In this document: in pieces, positions 12,742-25,974 of the stretch
Numbering within the stretch: the stretch's first letter is position 1
Layout of the letters: the number at the start of each line of letters is the position of its first letter
DNA from: Tragulus kanchil
Taxonomy: Eukaryota > Chordata > Mammalia > Artiodactyla > Tragulidae
Length of the DNA: 64,000 bases
Reading direction: 5' to 3'
Assembly (NCBI GenBank): GCA_022376925.1
Contig: JAIOJX010000028.1
Coordinates: 67,111,001 to 67,175,000 of the forward strand
Made by a program: the position numbers and the translations under genes
The notes under the pieces: model-generated
Database searches by the model: none
What the model was told of the DNA's origin: nothing
What the model saw: only the letters and a program-made list of their open reading frames with translations

Positions 12742-14813
12742 TAAAATGTTGCAAAGAAGTTGTCAGTAATAATCACTATTATTTACGAAGACGACTAAAA
12801 TGTACACATTCGGCTTAACAATAGGATCACTATTGACCTTCTCTGTCCTCAATACCCGTGGGATGGCGAGAAGGGAGGAGACCTCCAGAATGGACTATCT
12901 CTTTAAGAAGATAACATAATAATAGGAAGTGAAAGAGTGTGGAATAACTTCAGACTCTGAGAGGAAATGTAATGTTTTCCTAAAGTTGGGAGAGTGCATC
13001 ACAGAATAGCTGTGAAACTCATGAGAAAATGCCAAGTGTGCTATTTTGAAAGATGGAAAATATATTTTCCAAGAACAGGAAGTTGCAATTTTACCTTTTT
13101 TTTGCAGGGGGAGGGGGAAGCGCGGAATTTATTCATGGAGAGGGGCGCAAAGGCGAGCTACCATTTTATGGAGATTTAAAAGCCACTATTTTTGAATGTG
13201 TGTCCATTCCAAAAAATGGACCAGAGTACTAAGAAGAATTATGCTAATGGCCTACAATCACCAAGAGCTGGTCCCTATTGCTTTAGTCCTCTGTAGAAAG
13301 ACTCAGAATCTAGATAGATAAAGCACCCTTATTTCACCAACCCTCCAGCCTGGAGAACCCAATTTTTATACCTGGAACAACAAAATATAAATAAATGCCT
13401 TAAAGGAAGGGATTTTACCGATACTAGATCTAATAACACTTAATCTATCACATTTAGGAAAAACAAAACTGCTACTTTAAAAATTAAAGCAACTTTTGCA
13501 GTTTAAAGTTGAGCCTCAGAAACCCCCGTTCCTAAAGACCCTCTGTTACTGCACATGTAATCATTTTTCAGTGGAGACCTTCCCTACAGCTGAGTTCTCG
13601 CTTTCTCCTTCTCTAACATCCTCTCCCCTTCTTATTTCCTGGTCACTGCCTAAAGCCACCCCTGCAAATTTCTGTTCACTTCTAACGCAGAATCATTTTC
13701 TATCTTCTCTGCTATGGCCTTACACACCAGAATGATTCAAACTCACAATATAGGAATTACCCAAGGTTCTTGTTAAAATGTTGCAAAGAAGTTGTCAGTA
13801 ATAATCACTATTATTTACGAAGACGACTAAAATGTACACATTCGGCTTAACAATAGGATCACTATTGACCTTCTCTGTCCTCAATACCCGTGGGATGGCG
13901 AGAAGGGAGGAGACCTCCAGAATGGACTATCTCTTTAAGAAGATAACATAATAATAGGAAGTGAAAGAGTGTGGAATAACTTCAGACTCTGAGAGGAAAT
14001 GTAATGTTTTCCTAAAGTTGGGAGAGTGCATCACAGAATAGCTGTGAAACTCATGAGAAAATGCCAAGTGTGCTATTTTGAAAGATGGAAAATATATTTT
14101 CCAAGAACAGGAAGTTGCAATTTTACCTTTTTTTTGCAGGGGGAGGGGGAAGCGCGGAATTTATTCATGGAGAGGGGCGCAAAGGCGAGCTACCATTTTA
14201 TGGAGATTTAAAAGCCACTATTTTTGAATGTGTGTCCATTCCAAAAAATGGACCAGAGTACTAAGAAGAATTATGCTAATGGCCTACAATCACCAAGAGC
14301 TGGTCCCTATTGCTTTAGTCCTCTGTAGAAAGACTCAGAATCTAGATAGATAAAGCACCCTTATTTCACCAACCCTCCAGCCTGGAGAACCCAATTTTTA
14401 TACCTGGAACAACAAAATATAAATAAATGCCTTAAAGGAAGGGATTTTACCGATACTAGATCTAATAACACTTAATCTATCACATTTAGGAAAAACAAAA
14501 CTGCTACTTTAAAAATTAAAGCAACTTTTGCAGTTTAAAGTTGAGCCTCAGAAACCCCCGTTCCTAAAGACCCTCTGTTACTGCACATGTAATCATTTTT
14601 CAGTGGAGACCTTCCCTACAGCTGAGTTCTCGCTTTCTCCTTCTCTAACATCCTCTCCCCTTCTTATTTCCTGGTCACTGCCTAAAGCCACCCCTGCAAA
14701 TTTCTGTTCACTTCTAACGCAGAATCATTTTCTATCTTCTCTGCTATGGCCTTACACACCAGAATGATTCAAACTCACAATATAGGAATTACCCAAGGTT
14801 CTTGTTAAAATGT
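12742..14813. repeat. Direct duplication D, unit 1032 bp
   Basis: Copy 1 is 12742-13781 and copy 2 is 13774-14813, sharing an 8-bp TAAAATGT at the joint and no spacer. The copies look identical on reading. No known repeat family or gene is recognised within the unit. Confidence 0.95.
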
Positions 14814-14897
14814 GTATTCTGAGTCAATAGGTGTAAAGTGGTGCCAGAGATACTTCATTTATTTAAAAAAAAATTTTTTTATATAGCCCATTTTTAC

Positions 14898-15249
14898 TTT
14901 TTTAAAAAAATTGATTTATTTATTTTGGGCTGTTCTGGGTTTTCACTACTGCCACAGGCTCTTCTCTAGTTGCAGGGAGTGGGGGCTACTCTCTAGTTGA
15001 GATGGGCAGGCTTCTTGTTGTGGTGACTTTTCTTGTTGTGGAACTCAGGCTGTAGGGCTCCTGGGTTTCAGTAGTTGAGGCACACAGGCTCAATAGTTGC
15101 AGCTCCAACGCTTCAGAGCACAGGCTCAATAGTTGTGGCTCACCAGCTTAGTTGCTCCGCAGCATGTGGGATCTTCCCGGATAAGTGATCCAACTCATGT
15201 CTCCTGCATTAGCAGGTGAACTCTTTACCACTGAGCTACCAGGGAAGTC
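14898..15249 (-). mobile_element. CHR-1 type SINE, minus (copied at 16028-16380)
   Basis: Tail TTGATTTATTTATTTTGGGC, then GTTGTGGAACTCAGGC and the head GAGCTACCAGGGAAGTCC. CCCATTTTTAC flanks it (14887-14897 and 15250-15260). The copy in duplication E has the same flanks. Confidence 0.9.
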
Positions 15250-15592
15250 CCCATTTTTACATTTTTAAAGGCTTCATTGAATTTGGTAAAATATTGCTTC
15301 TGTTTTATGTTTTGTTTTTGGTAATTTCTACAATAGTAACAGTTTTCAGCATGAGAATAATTTCAATATCAACTGTTAAATATTTTTTCAAGCTGCCACT
15401 TTAATAGCCAACTTAATGTCATTATACTAAGTCCCCACCTAGTCTGTTAGTAGGCATAGTTAAGTATGCTCTGTGACAAATTTTATTCAGACACAACCTC
15501 ACAGTGTATAATATATCACCAAAGGTTTAAATGGGCAATAAGTATTTGTGCTTCTCTTAGAGGAAGAAACAGTCATCTTGACCTTATAAAAT

Positions 15593-15707
15593 GTTTGTAA
15601 CGAACCACTGTGGAAGACAGTATGGAGATTCTTCAAAAAGCTAAGAACAGAAGCACCATATGACCAGAAATTCCACTATTAGACTTATACTCTGATGAAA
15701 TTAAAGT
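15593..15707 (+). mobile_element. L1 ORF2 C-terminal fragment, first copy (cut by joint E)
   Basis: AACCACTGTGGAAGACAGTA and ACCAGAAATTCCACTATTAG encode the L1 ORF2 C-terminal region. The piece stops at the joint; the same L1 continues in full from 16724. Confidence 0.8.
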
Positions 15708-16723
15708 GGCCACCCATATGAAAAAACATCAAGTGGAGACCTTCCCTACAGCTGAGTTCTCGCTTTCTCCTTTCTCTAACATCCTCTCCCCTTCTTATTT
15801 CCTGGTCACTGCCTAAAGCCACCCCTGCAAATTTCTGTTCACTTCTAACGCAGAATCATTTTCTATCTTCTCTGCTATGGCCTTACACACCAGAATGATT
15901 CAAACTCACAATATAGGAATTACCCAAGGTTCTTGTTAAAATGTGTATTCTGAGTCAATAGGTGTAAAGTGGTGCCAGAGATACTTCATTTATTTAAAAA
16001 AAAATTTTTTTATATAGCCCATTTTTACTTTTTTAAAAAAATTGATTTATTTATTTTGGGCTGTTCTGGGTTTTCACTACTGCCACAGGCTCTTCTCTAG
16101 TTGCAGGGAGTGGGGGCTACTCTCTAGTTGAGATGGGCAGGCTTCTTGTTGTGGTGACTTTTCTTGTTGTGGAACTCAGGCTGTAGGGCTCCTGGGTTTC
16201 AGTAGTTGAGGCACACAGGCTCAATAGTTGCAGCTCCAACGCTTCAGAGCACAGGCTCAATAGTTGTGGCTCACCAGCTTAGTTGCTCCGCAGCATGTGG
16301 GATCTTCCCGGATAAGTGATCCAACTCATGTCTCCTGCATTAGCAGGTGAACTCTTTACCACTGAGCTACCAGGGAAGTCCCCATTTTTACATTTTTAAA
16401 GGCTTCATTGAATTTGGTAAAATATTGCTTCTGTTTTATGTTTTGTTTTTGGTAATTTCTACAATAGTAACAGTTTTCAGCATGAGAATAATTTCAATAT
16501 CAACTGTTAAATATTTTTTCAAGCTGCCACTTTAATAGCCAACTTAATGTCATTATACTAAGTCCCCACCTAGTCTGTTAGTAGGCATAGTTAAGTATGC
16601 TCTGTGACAAATTTTATTCAGACACAACCTCACAGTGTATAATATATCACCAAAGGTTTAAATGGGCAATAAGTATTTGTGCTTCTCTTAGAGGAAGAAA
16701 CAGTCATCTTGACCTTATAAAAT

Positions 16724-17410
16724 GTTTGTAACGAACCACTGTGGAAGACAGTATGGAGATTCTTCAAAAAGCTAAGAACAGAAGCACCATATGACCAGAA
16801 ATTCCACTATTAGACTTATACTCTGATGAAATTAAAGTTGAAAGAGACACCTGGACCCCAATGTTCACTGCAGCACTTGATACAATAGCTAGAACATGGA
16901 AGCAACCTAGATGTCCATCGACAAATGAATGGATAAAGAAGCTCTGCTACATATATTCAATGGAATACTTCTCAGCTGCATAAAGAAATGCAGAAGAATC
17001 AGTCCTAATGAGATGGATGAATCTAGAATCTATTATACAAAGTGTAGTTAAAAAGAGAAGGAGAAATATAGTATAATAACACATACATATGGAATCTAGT
17101 AAGATCATACTGATAAATATACACAGAGAGAATCAATGGAAACACAGTCATAGAGAACAGATTTATGGACACTGGGGAGAGGGAAGAGTGAGTGAGAGAT
17201 ATGGAAAGAGCAACATGCAGTCCTATACTATTATATGTAAAAGAGATAACTATTGTCAGTGCGCTGTGGGGCTAAGGGATCATGCAAGAGGCCTATGCGA
17301 TGGCCTGGAGGGGTGGAATGGGAGGAATGGGATATACATATGACTAAGCTGGAATTGTACATATCTGTAAATAACAAAACTCTGTAAAATCAAAAAAGCA
17401 AAATAAAATA
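16724..17410 (+). mobile_element. L1 ORF2 end and 3' UTR, plus
   Basis: Continues through AACCTAGATGTCCATCG, ATGAATGGATAAAGAAGC and AATGGAATACTTCTCAGC (the ...STNEWIKK... region) into the 3' UTR and a short A-rich end near 17410. Stops and indels interrupt the frame, and it is 5'-truncated. Confidence 0.88.
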
Positions 17411-17554
17411 CCTTGTGATTGTGAAAAGAAAAAAGTTTGTAACAGAGACAATGCTGACCAAATGTTCCATAGCTCTCCTGGGTTGGATGTTGTTTAAACT
17501 ACAAGCAAATGTGAGTTTTGTCATTTCCATGCTATGGGGGTTAAGAACAAGCAC

Positions 17555-17725
17555 ACCTCCTCCATTGCTCTCTTTTCTTGCAGGAACACTGGAGGCCATG
17601 TGTTCCAGATGGTACAGCTAAAGATGTAAGAGATTTACACAAACCACATTGGCCTTCACATGACTAAAAAATAAACTTTTATTTTGCTAAGTCACTGAGA
17701 TTTGGTGATTGGAGGATTATTTTGA
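17555..17725 (+). repeat. Possible MaLR-type (MLT1-like) remnant
   Basis: GCAGGAACACTGGAGGCCATG... and AATAAACTTTTATTTTGCTAAGTCACTGAGATTTG resemble the 3' part of an old mammalian LTR-type repeat. The family is not certain. Confidence 0.35.
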
Positions 17726-17873
17726 AGATTTGTGGATTAAAGTGTTATCACTCCATAGCATACCTTATCCTATAATATAAGAGTATGAAAAACTTAAGCT
17801 AATGCCTGTAAGAGAGGATATTCAACATATATTAATTTGCTCCTTCACTAATTATAAAAATAAGAGAGTTGGG

Positions 17874-18185
17874 CTTCCCTGGTGGTCCAGTGGGTAAGGA
17901 CACCCCTTGCAGTGCAAAGTTCGATCCCTGGCCTGGGAAGATCCCACGTGCCACGGAGTGGCTGGACCGATGTGTCCAATTACCGAACCAGAGCTCTGGA
18001 GCACATGCGCCCAGAGCCGGTGCTCTGTGACAACAGAGGCCACTGCGATGGAAGGCCCACACGGAACAAAGAAAGAAGACGGTTGAATAATAGACAAATG
18101 AAAGACCAACAGAAGTGGCTTGCCCGCCCCCTCCCTCCCCAACCCGCCCCCCCATATAAAATAAATAATAAATTAAAAAAAAGAA
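17874..18185 (+). mobile_element. CHR-2 type SINE, plus, with C-rich 3' extension
   Basis: Head GGCTTCCCTGGTGGTCCAG, a small deletion after the box-A region, the body with CAGAGCCGGTGCTCTGTGAC, then AGACCAACAGAAGTGGCTTG followed by a C-rich stretch (about 18121-18152) and an A-rich end. The flanking AATAAGAGAGTTG is repeated after the element (17868 and 18190 region). Confidence 0.9.
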
Positions 18186-18449
18186 AAAAAAATAAGAGAG
18201 TTGCAGTGAAAGCCAAATAACACATAGATAAACACAGTTTATTCCTTGAATGAAATGACCAATAAAGTAAAAGATTGAGGAAAACTAGTACCAAATATGG
18301 TTAAATATTAGAGAATAGCATCAGTATCAAGGCTGTAAATTGTCCTATAATATAAATGGGAAAATAAAGATCTTAGAAAGTTTTAACAGACATCAGTTTA
18401 TGATACAGAAAAAAAAAGGAACAAAATTTTATTTGGACAGATCAGCTGG

Positions 18450-18970
18450 GATTGTTGAGGATAATAAAAAGAGTCTTTCAAGTAGGAGGACTGCTATGTG
18501 AAAAGACCACAAGAGAAAGAGAGTGAACGGAGATGACCCTTTTTGAGAAGAGGAGTGGGAAAGCTCACATGGAGGAAAAGATCTGGAAGCTCATCCAGAT
18601 ATGAGCCTTATATACCAGGCTCAGACTCCAGAAAGAGACAAGAAGTAGGCACAGATGCCTCCTATTCATCTTTTAGAAGCACACTGCCATTTTTGTGGAG
18701 AGCATCACATGGTGGGAGTGGTGAGTGCCCTCAGGAGCTGACAACCAGAGTTGTACAGCTGCCAGAAATAGAATTCTGCCAACAATCCATGAGTCTGGAA
18801 GAAGATTCCAAGCTTCAAATGAGATATCTGGTGGACCCCTTGATTTTATCCATGGGAGAACCTGGAGCAGAATTAGACTGCTGTCCTATGACCCTATGAG
18901 ATAATATATTGTGTTGTTGTAAGATGCTAAGTTCATGGTGATAAAAAGTTATATATAAACTGGAATCAGG
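18450..18970 (+). repeat. Possible MaLR-type (MLT1-like) repeat
   Basis: The end GAGATAATATATTGTGTTG...AAGATGCTAAGTTCATGGTG is close to the widely found motif of old MaLR-like repeats. A 118-codon open frame (18543-18899) lies in it but shows no resemblance to a known protein and is probably chance. Confidence 0.4.
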
Positions 18971-19501
18971 CCAAATGCATTTATATTGCTTATTTTGTTT
19001 CATGTGCTAGCTAGAGCCACCAACTTCAGTTCTAACAGCTGTCTTTGTTGGCTAATGACATGCCAGAAAACCCCTGACACACACTGAACAACACTAAAGA
19101 GTCAAACACTCCTTGACATAAAATAAAAGAATGAACATGCAAAGAATAGGAGACAAGACATTCTGCCCTGAACTGTTCGTGTGGTTCGTACCTATTCACC
19201 TCCTTACTTATCCACCTGACTCCATAATACAGAAGAATAAGAACATATTTTCATGATTATCATAGACTATTGAGGAACTCATTGGAATTAAAAAAAAAAG
19301 CAAGCAAGCAAAAAAAAACTGCACTGGCTGTTCTCCATAGACTAGACATCCTGCCGGGAGGGGCTGCAATGAAAATGGGCTTCCAGATCTCAAGGGCCAT
19401 GGGAGGAGTCTCGGTGGTTGAGCTTAGGCAGCAGTCTGCATTGACCTGAATCAAAGTCAGTGGTCAGACCTTGGAGAAAGGATTAACAGGCAAGGAATGA
19501 C
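18971..19501. other. Unassigned intronic sequence
   Basis: No gene or repeat family recognised; contains short A-rich runs. Confidence 0.45.
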
Positions 19502-21592
19502 GTGGAAAGACAACCCACAAAGTTCCTCATTGAGGTTTTAATTCCCCTGTTCTCTGCATTAGCAAATAATACAGAGAAATCACCAATGTTGAATTTGGAT
19601 AGATTCAGAACCTCTCCTACGAAGGAAAAGAGAAATCCCTGTAAGGAAGCAGATGGAAGCATCTTTTCTCCTGGTTTTCTCTGAAGCAAAATAAACCCAC
19701 TGGGTTACTGCACTAAGGGAAAAAAGACTCCCAAAACTTCAATCATTATTAGCTACCTAAGATCTAAGATCAAAACACCTAACATCTAAAGTGTCTGTTT
19801 AGAACGGGGTTTATGAGGCTCAGTTGATAAAGGGAATTCTTACTGAAACCATAGGTTCAATGAGACTCAGTCTTCAAACTGTGATTCCTTCCCCAGATCA
19901 GAGAGCACAGAACTGTTTTCAGCACCAGTTTGGTCATGTCAGAACATTCCTGCTCAAGTGAGAAACAAGTTGTCATATACCTGGATGTCTATCACTAAGA
20001 TGGAACAATAGATTTTGATGGACCTATTTTTTTTCTTTTTAATTTTTTGGCCTCTTTTATTGTTCCCCCATTTATTTATTTTCACCATCTCTATCCCTTG
20101 GCGTGTGTGGGCCTCCCACCACAGTGGCATCTCTCATTGCAGAGCAACGGCTTGGCTCTGGAGCACGTCGTAGTGCTGGCTCATTACCGGACATGTGGGA
20201 TCTTCCCAGGCCAGGGATCAAACCGGTGCCTCCTGCGCTGCAAAGCGGACTCTCTACTCACTGGACCACCAGGGAAGCCCTGGACCTCTTACTTTTAAGG
20301 CACATTCATTTTATTTTTAGATGTTCTACTCTGAGATTTTTACCATGAGTCTAAAAGCTGCCAAATATAGGTGGGAATCAAAATAAGAGTATGCTCTCCA
20401 GCTAGTTCAAAGTTCATTTCAAGCAGTCTGTCATGTAGCCTAGCCAGTGACTCATTAGATCCAACCTGATTCAATCACTCCACAGGACAGCAGGGTACAC
20501 TGGAGAGACTGTAGCAAGCCCCAAAAAGAAGACATGCTAGGGTACCGAATCAAAGTGGCAATTAAAACGGTGGAAAGACAACCCACAAAGTTCCTCATTG
20601 AGGTTTTAATTCCCCTGTTCTCTGCATTAGCAAATAATACAGAGAAATCACCAATGTTGAATTTGGATAGATTCAGAACCTCTCCTCTGAAGGAAAAGAG
20701 AAATCCCTGTAAGGAAGCAGATGGAAGCATCTTTTCTCCTGGTTTTCTCTGAAGCAAAATAAACCCACTGGGTTACTGCACTAAGGGAAAAAAGACTCCC
20801 AAAACTTCAATCATTATTAGCTACCTAAGATCTAAGATCAAAACACCTACCATCTAAAGTGTCTGTTTAGAAGGGGGTTTATGAGGCTCAGTTGATAAAG
20901 GGAATTCTTACTGAAACCATAGGTTCAATGAGACTCAGTCTTCAAACTGTGATTCCTTCCCCAGATCAGAGAGCACAGAACTGTTTTCAGCACCAGTTTG
21001 GTCATGTCAGAACATTCCTGCTCAAGTGAGAAACAAGTTGTCATATACCTGGATGTCTATCACTAAGATGGAACAATAGATTTTGATGGACCTATTTTTT
21101 TTCTTTTTAATTTTTTGGCCTCTTTTATTGTTCCCCCATTTATTTATTTTCACCATCTCTATCCCTTGGCGTGTGTGGGCCTCCCACCACAGTGGCATCT
21201 CTCATTGCAGAGCAACGGCTTGGCTCTGGAGCACGTCGTAGTGCTGGCTCATTACCGGACATGTGGGATCTTCCCAGGCCAGGGATCAAACCGGTGCCTC
21301 CTGCGCTGCAAAGCGGACTCTCTACTCACTGGACCACCAGGGAAGCCCTGGACCTCTTACTTTTAAGGCACATTCATTTTATTTTTAGATGTTCTACTCT
21401 GAGATTTTTACCATGAGTCTAAAAGCTGCCAAATATAGGTGGGAATCAAAATAAGAGTATGCTCTCCAGCTAGTTCAAAGTTCATTTCAAGCAGTCTGTC
21501 ATGTAGCCTAGCCAGTGACTCATTAGATCCAACCTGATTCAATCACTCCACAGGACAGCAGGGTACACTGGAGAGACTGTAGCAAGCCCCAG
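19502..21592. repeat. Direct duplication F, unit ~1.02 kb
   Basis: Copy 1 is 19502-20524 and copy 2 is 20570-21592, offset 1068, with a 45-bp spacer 20525-20569. A few scattered substitutions occur (for example near 19619/20687). The unit carries one CHR-2 type SINE. Confidence 0.95.
20035..20280 (-). mobile_element. CHR-2 type SINE, minus (copied at 21103-21348)
   Basis: Tail TTGGCCTCTTTTATTGTTCC, body GTGTGGGCCTCCCACC, head GGACCACCAGGGAAGCCC. It is a shorter, more diverged member. The copy belongs to duplication F. Confidence 0.85.
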
Positions 21593-23743
21593 AAGAAGAA
21601 TTTCAGTAGCAATCCGTCTGAGTTGTGAACAAGTCACGTTTCTTTCAGCAATGATCTTCCCTTTGAGGAACTTATCCTGGTGTCTTTTGGACTGATGTGA
21701 AGATCTGACCACAGGGCACTTTGTGATTTGAACAGCTCATCATGAACTAGATGCTCTGTTTTTCACCCAGGGATAAATTTAGTATGACAGCAGTTCAACT
21801 GTGAAATGTTCAAATGCTACGAATGGGATGTGCCTGAAGCAATGCTAAGTGGCCTGGGCCGATTGCTCACTCTCTTGACTTCTTTCCCTCCCTTCAACTC
21901 CTTTCATGGGCTCATGAGTAAAGGTCTATGAACAGGAATGGAAACAAAAAGATGTACCAACGTGATCCGAGGTAGACCTGCTTGCTACAAAGTGATAGCC
22001 GGGAATGAACTACAGCTTCTCTCGAGAGTGATCCTCAAGAGCACAGGAAAACAAAACCCTCACAATGGGCAGACAGATAAGCAGTATTTCTCATTGTCCA
22101 CTTTACTTAGAATGAAATCCTGAGATCAGGATCTATGCTGCTTTCTTACTGATTACAAATGGTCTGTCCAGTTGTTTAGAGACCTGCAAAGAGTTAGATC
22201 TTAGAACTAGAAACAAAGAAGTTTGGGCAAGAATTCCTAAGAATATTTGTGTTTCAAGTGAATGTTCCCAAAGTAGCTCCATACCAGAGATTCTAAATTA
22301 TAAAAGAAGACACAATGGCCCACTTAATGATTGTCAGGTGTGTTTCTTCTCAAGGTAATCTAATGCAAAGCTGCTAAATCAAAAATCAGCAAGTGTCAGG
22401 TTCCATAAATAAGGGGAGAGAATTTGGTGAAAAACAATGGGTAATGCTTGGCATTACGGTGATCTTGAAAAGGTCCGACTCTCTGCAGCCGCATGGGCTA
22501 TAGTTTGCCAGGGTCTTTTGTCCATGGACTTTTTCAGGCAAGAATACTGAGTGGGTTGCCATTTCTCAAAGGGATTTTCCTAACCCAGGGATTGAACCTG
22601 AGTCTCCCACATTACAAGCAGTCTGTCATGTAGCCTAGCCAGTGACTCATTAGATCCAACCTGATTCAATCACTCCACAGGACAGCAGGGTACACTGGAG
22701 AGACTGTAGCAAGCCCCAGAAGAAGAATTTCAGTAGCAATCCGTCTGAGTTGTGAACAAGTCACGTTTCTTTCAGCAATGATCTTCCCTTTGAGGAACTT
22801 ATCCTGGTGTCTTTTGGACTGATGTGAAGATCTGACCACAGGGCACTTTGTGATTTGAACAGCTCATCATGAACTAGATGCTCTGTTTTTCACCCAGGGA
22901 TAAATTTAGTATGACAGCAGTTCAACTGTGAAATGTTCAAATGCTACGAATGGGATGTGCCTGAAGCAATGCTAAGTGGCCTGGGCCGATTGCTCACTCT
23001 CTTGACTTCTTTCCCTCCCTTCAACTCCTTTCATGGGCTCATGAGTAAAGGTCTATGAACAGGAATGGAAACAAAAAGATGTACCAACGTGATCCGAGGT
23101 AGACCTGCTTGCTACAAAGTGATAGCCGGGAATGAACTACAGCTTCTCTCGAGAGTGATCCTCAAGAGCACAGGAAAACAAAACCCTCACAATGGGCAGA
23201 CAGATAAGCAGTATTTCTCATTGTCCACTTTACTTAGAATGAAATCCTGAGATCAGGATCTATGCTGCTTTCTTACTGATTACAAATGGTCTGTCCAGTT
23301 GTTTAGAGACCTGCAAAGAGTTAGATCTTAGAACTAGAAACAAAGAAGTTTGGGCAAGAATTCCTAAGAATATTTGTGTTTCAAGTGAATGTTCCCAAAG
23401 TAGCTCCATACCAGAGATTCTAAATTATAAAAGAAGACACAATGGCCCACTTAATGATTGTCAGGTGTGTTTCTTCTCAAGGTAATCTAATGCAAAGCTG
23501 CTAAATCAAAAATCAGCAAGTGTCAGGTTCCATAAATAAGGGGAGAGAATTTGGTGAAAAACAATGGGTAATGCTTGGCATTACGGTGATCTTGAAAAGG
23601 TCCGACTCTCTGCAGCCGCATGGGCTATAGTTTGCCAGGGTCTTTTGTCCATGGACTTTTTCAGGCAAGAATACTGAGTGGGTTGCCATTTCTCAAAGGG
23701 ATTTTCCTAACCCAGGGATTGAACCTGAGTCTCCCACATTACA
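21488..23743. repeat. Direct duplication G, unit 1127 bp
   Basis: Copy 1 is 21488-22616 and copy 2 is 22615-23743, sharing 2 bp at the joint. The joint cuts a Bov-tA SINE: copy 1 stops inside it and only copy 2 continues to its end (about 23776). The first 105 bases overlap the end of F and occur three times (from 20420, 21488 and 22615). Confidence 0.95.
22468..22614 (-). mobile_element. Bov-tA fragment cut by joint G
   Basis: GGTCCGACTCTCTGCAGCC...AAGAATACTGAGTGGG...GGGATTGAACCTGAGTC ends abruptly at the duplication joint, without its head. Confidence 0.8.
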
Positions 23744-23776
23744 GAGACAGTCTTTACTGTCTGAGCCATCAAGGAA
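23595..23776 (-). mobile_element. Bov-tA SINE, minus, complete copy
   Basis: The same SINE as at 22468, here continuing to its head GAGCCATCAAGGAATTT. It shows what the real locus should look like. Confidence 0.85.
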
Positions 23777-25600
23777 TTTACTGAGAAGGTATTTTCTATC
23801 TAAAAGTGGTAGCTCTTCATCAGCTCTGGCTAAATCTTTCTATGTTGGAATGTGGGCCCAGTATTGCTAGATCCTCTTTCGTTTTCAAAGGAAGTCATAA
23901 AAAAACAAATTTTTAGATGACATTTTGATTTTTAAACTGCTATGAGGACCAATACACAAGTCTGTGGGTACAAATGGCCCTTGGAATGTTGCTTTGTATC
24001 ACTCAGTTTAGTGTCTGTTTAATACTCATAAAAAAGCAGCCATGGTGACTACATACAGACTCAATGACATAGACTTTCCCTCACAGAGGACCACCAGACT
24101 CTTGCTACTTAAAAAAAAAAAAAAAACAACCACCAGATCTGTTATCAGAATTGCTATTCATTCTGCTGTTGGAAATTGGACAGATTACAAAATCCAGCCA
24201 GTTACCTGGTGAATGGCTGACTAGTCAGCACACTTTTTAAATGAAAAAGCAGCAATTCACACTCAAAGGTAGAAACATTTATTCTTCATTTAGACTTAAT
24301 TTTACTGGTAAACTTGTTTAATGTTTTATGCTAAGCCACACAACTTTACCTCAAAGGAACTAACTCCACACAAAAAGTAAGTCAGATGATTATTATGGCA
24401 TTTATGGGCCTATAGTGTTTTTTGGAATTATGGATTGATCAATTATTGAGGGCTCAGTTAGTGCCTTTTGAGACACAAAATCATCCTGAAGAGCTGTTTC
24501 TCTAGTGTGACTACTACTGAGAGTAGCAACCATAAAGAAAGAAATGAATATAATCATCCAGAGATAGAACAGGGCTCAGATTCTTCCTGAATGAGGGTGT
24601 GGTTCTCCCCACTGAGCAGACAAAACAGGATGAACTGTCTAGAGGCAAGAACCATGCATATTGTTTAGTCCAGGAGGAAGTCATAAATACCAGAACTAGC
24701 TTAAAACCAAGAGACACAGGCAAGCCCTAAAGCCAGTATCTGCATTCCCTTGCCTGTTTTTTTAACAGTACTTTTTGGTATGCAGGATGTGTTCGTATAC
24801 TACGATGCATCGTTTCATCCATAAAGTGAAGCACACCAACTCTGAGCCGTGGCAGAACTAGACATCACGTGACAACCCTAAACTAGGAAATGGAAGCCTT
24901 GAGCCTTCTTTTCTGCGTGATGACTGAAATCTATTAAAGAAGAAGTCCTTTCTGCTGATAACTTCTGTGTTATATTAGAAATATCTGCATGACATTAGAA
25001 ATATTTTTCAAATGGCGGTCATGGAAAGAAGGGCATGTATGTATGTATGTAGTACGGTCAATAATTGGAATGTGTAGATTTCTGTTGTTTCTGGTTCCTT
25101 TCCAGCTTCCATTCCTTTGTGGGAGAGCTGTCCTTCTGACATTCTACCTGATTCTACTGAGCTGTCAATCACAGGACTCCAGAAACAAGCTGAGCCAAAA
25201 CAATAAGGCTCTTTTTCTAAGGAATTCAATCATGAACAGGTATGCACAGAACTAGAAAGTAGTTAGACCTGAGTCATCCGAGGGCAGCTCCTAACATAGT
25301 GAACCCATAACTTTTCACTATGTAGATCACCTAAATGCCCAAGTCCCGGGCTTTTCTAGGACTGGTAATTCACCACATCATTAAGTAGTCTTCTAATAAA
25401 TTCACTCAGCTCTTTCTTTTCCTATTTTTTTCTTTATTTGTTTCCTTCTTTTTCTCTTTTTCCCTTTCCTTCCCTTCTGCTTAAGTTAGCAAGAGTCACT
25501 ACTGTTGCTATAGCTAAAGAATATTAATTAATACAGGCAGTATCAGGTTTCTCATATTTTCCTCATGATATTTTAAACATTTGAAAATACACAATAAGGG
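23777..25600. other. Unassigned intronic sequence
   Basis: About 1.8 kb with a poly-A run (24109-24126) and a pyrimidine-rich tract (25410-25480). No exon-like open frame with splice sites and no repeat family that I can name. Confidence 0.5.
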
Positions 25601-25920
25601 GGCTTCCCCTGGTGGTCCAGTGGGTAAGGACACCGCCTTGCAGTGCAAGGGGCACCGGTTCAATCCCTGGCCTGGGAAGATCCCACGTGCCATGGAGTGG
25701 CTGGATCGATGTGTCCAATTACCGAGCCGGAGCTCTGGGGAGCATGCGCCCAGAGCCGGCGCTCTGCAACGACAGAGGCCACCGCAATGGGAGGCCCACA
25801 GGAGCCAAGGAACAAAGATGGATGAAAATAGAGAAATGAAAGACCAATAGAAGTGGCCCGCACACTCCCTTCCCTCCCCAACCCGACCCCCGCCCAAAAT
25901 AAATAAATAAATAAATCTTT
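25601..25920 (+). mobile_element. CHR-2 type SINE, plus, with C-rich extension
   Basis: Near-consensus member: GTTCAATCCCTGGCCTGG, GAGCCGGAGCTCTGGGGAGC, AAGACCAATAGAAGTGGCCC, then the C-rich extension (about 25859-25895) and (AAAT)n. It is little diverged, so comparatively young. Confidence 0.92.

Positions 25921-25972
<52 letters not shown>
25921..25972 (+). repeat. (AC)n microsatellite
   Basis: About 25 uninterrupted AC units between two CHR-2 type SINEs, grown at the A-rich tail of the first. Confidence 0.97.
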
Positions 25973-25973
<1 letters not shown>

Positions 25974-25974
25974 A

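Larger units (their letters stand above)
14602..16838. repeat. Direct duplication E, unit ~1.11 kb
   Basis: Copy 1 is 14602-15707 and copy 2 is 15732-16838, with a 24-bp spacer 15708-15731. Its first 212 bases overlap the end of D, so that stretch exists three times (from 13570, 14602 and 15732). The unit contains a CHR-1 SINE with intact target site duplications and the start of an L1 fragment that continues only after copy 2. Confidence 0.95.

Noticed and set aside
18543..18899. 118-codon open frame
   Set aside because: No recognisable domain; it lies in a region resembling an old MaLR-type repeat and lacks splice or promoter context.
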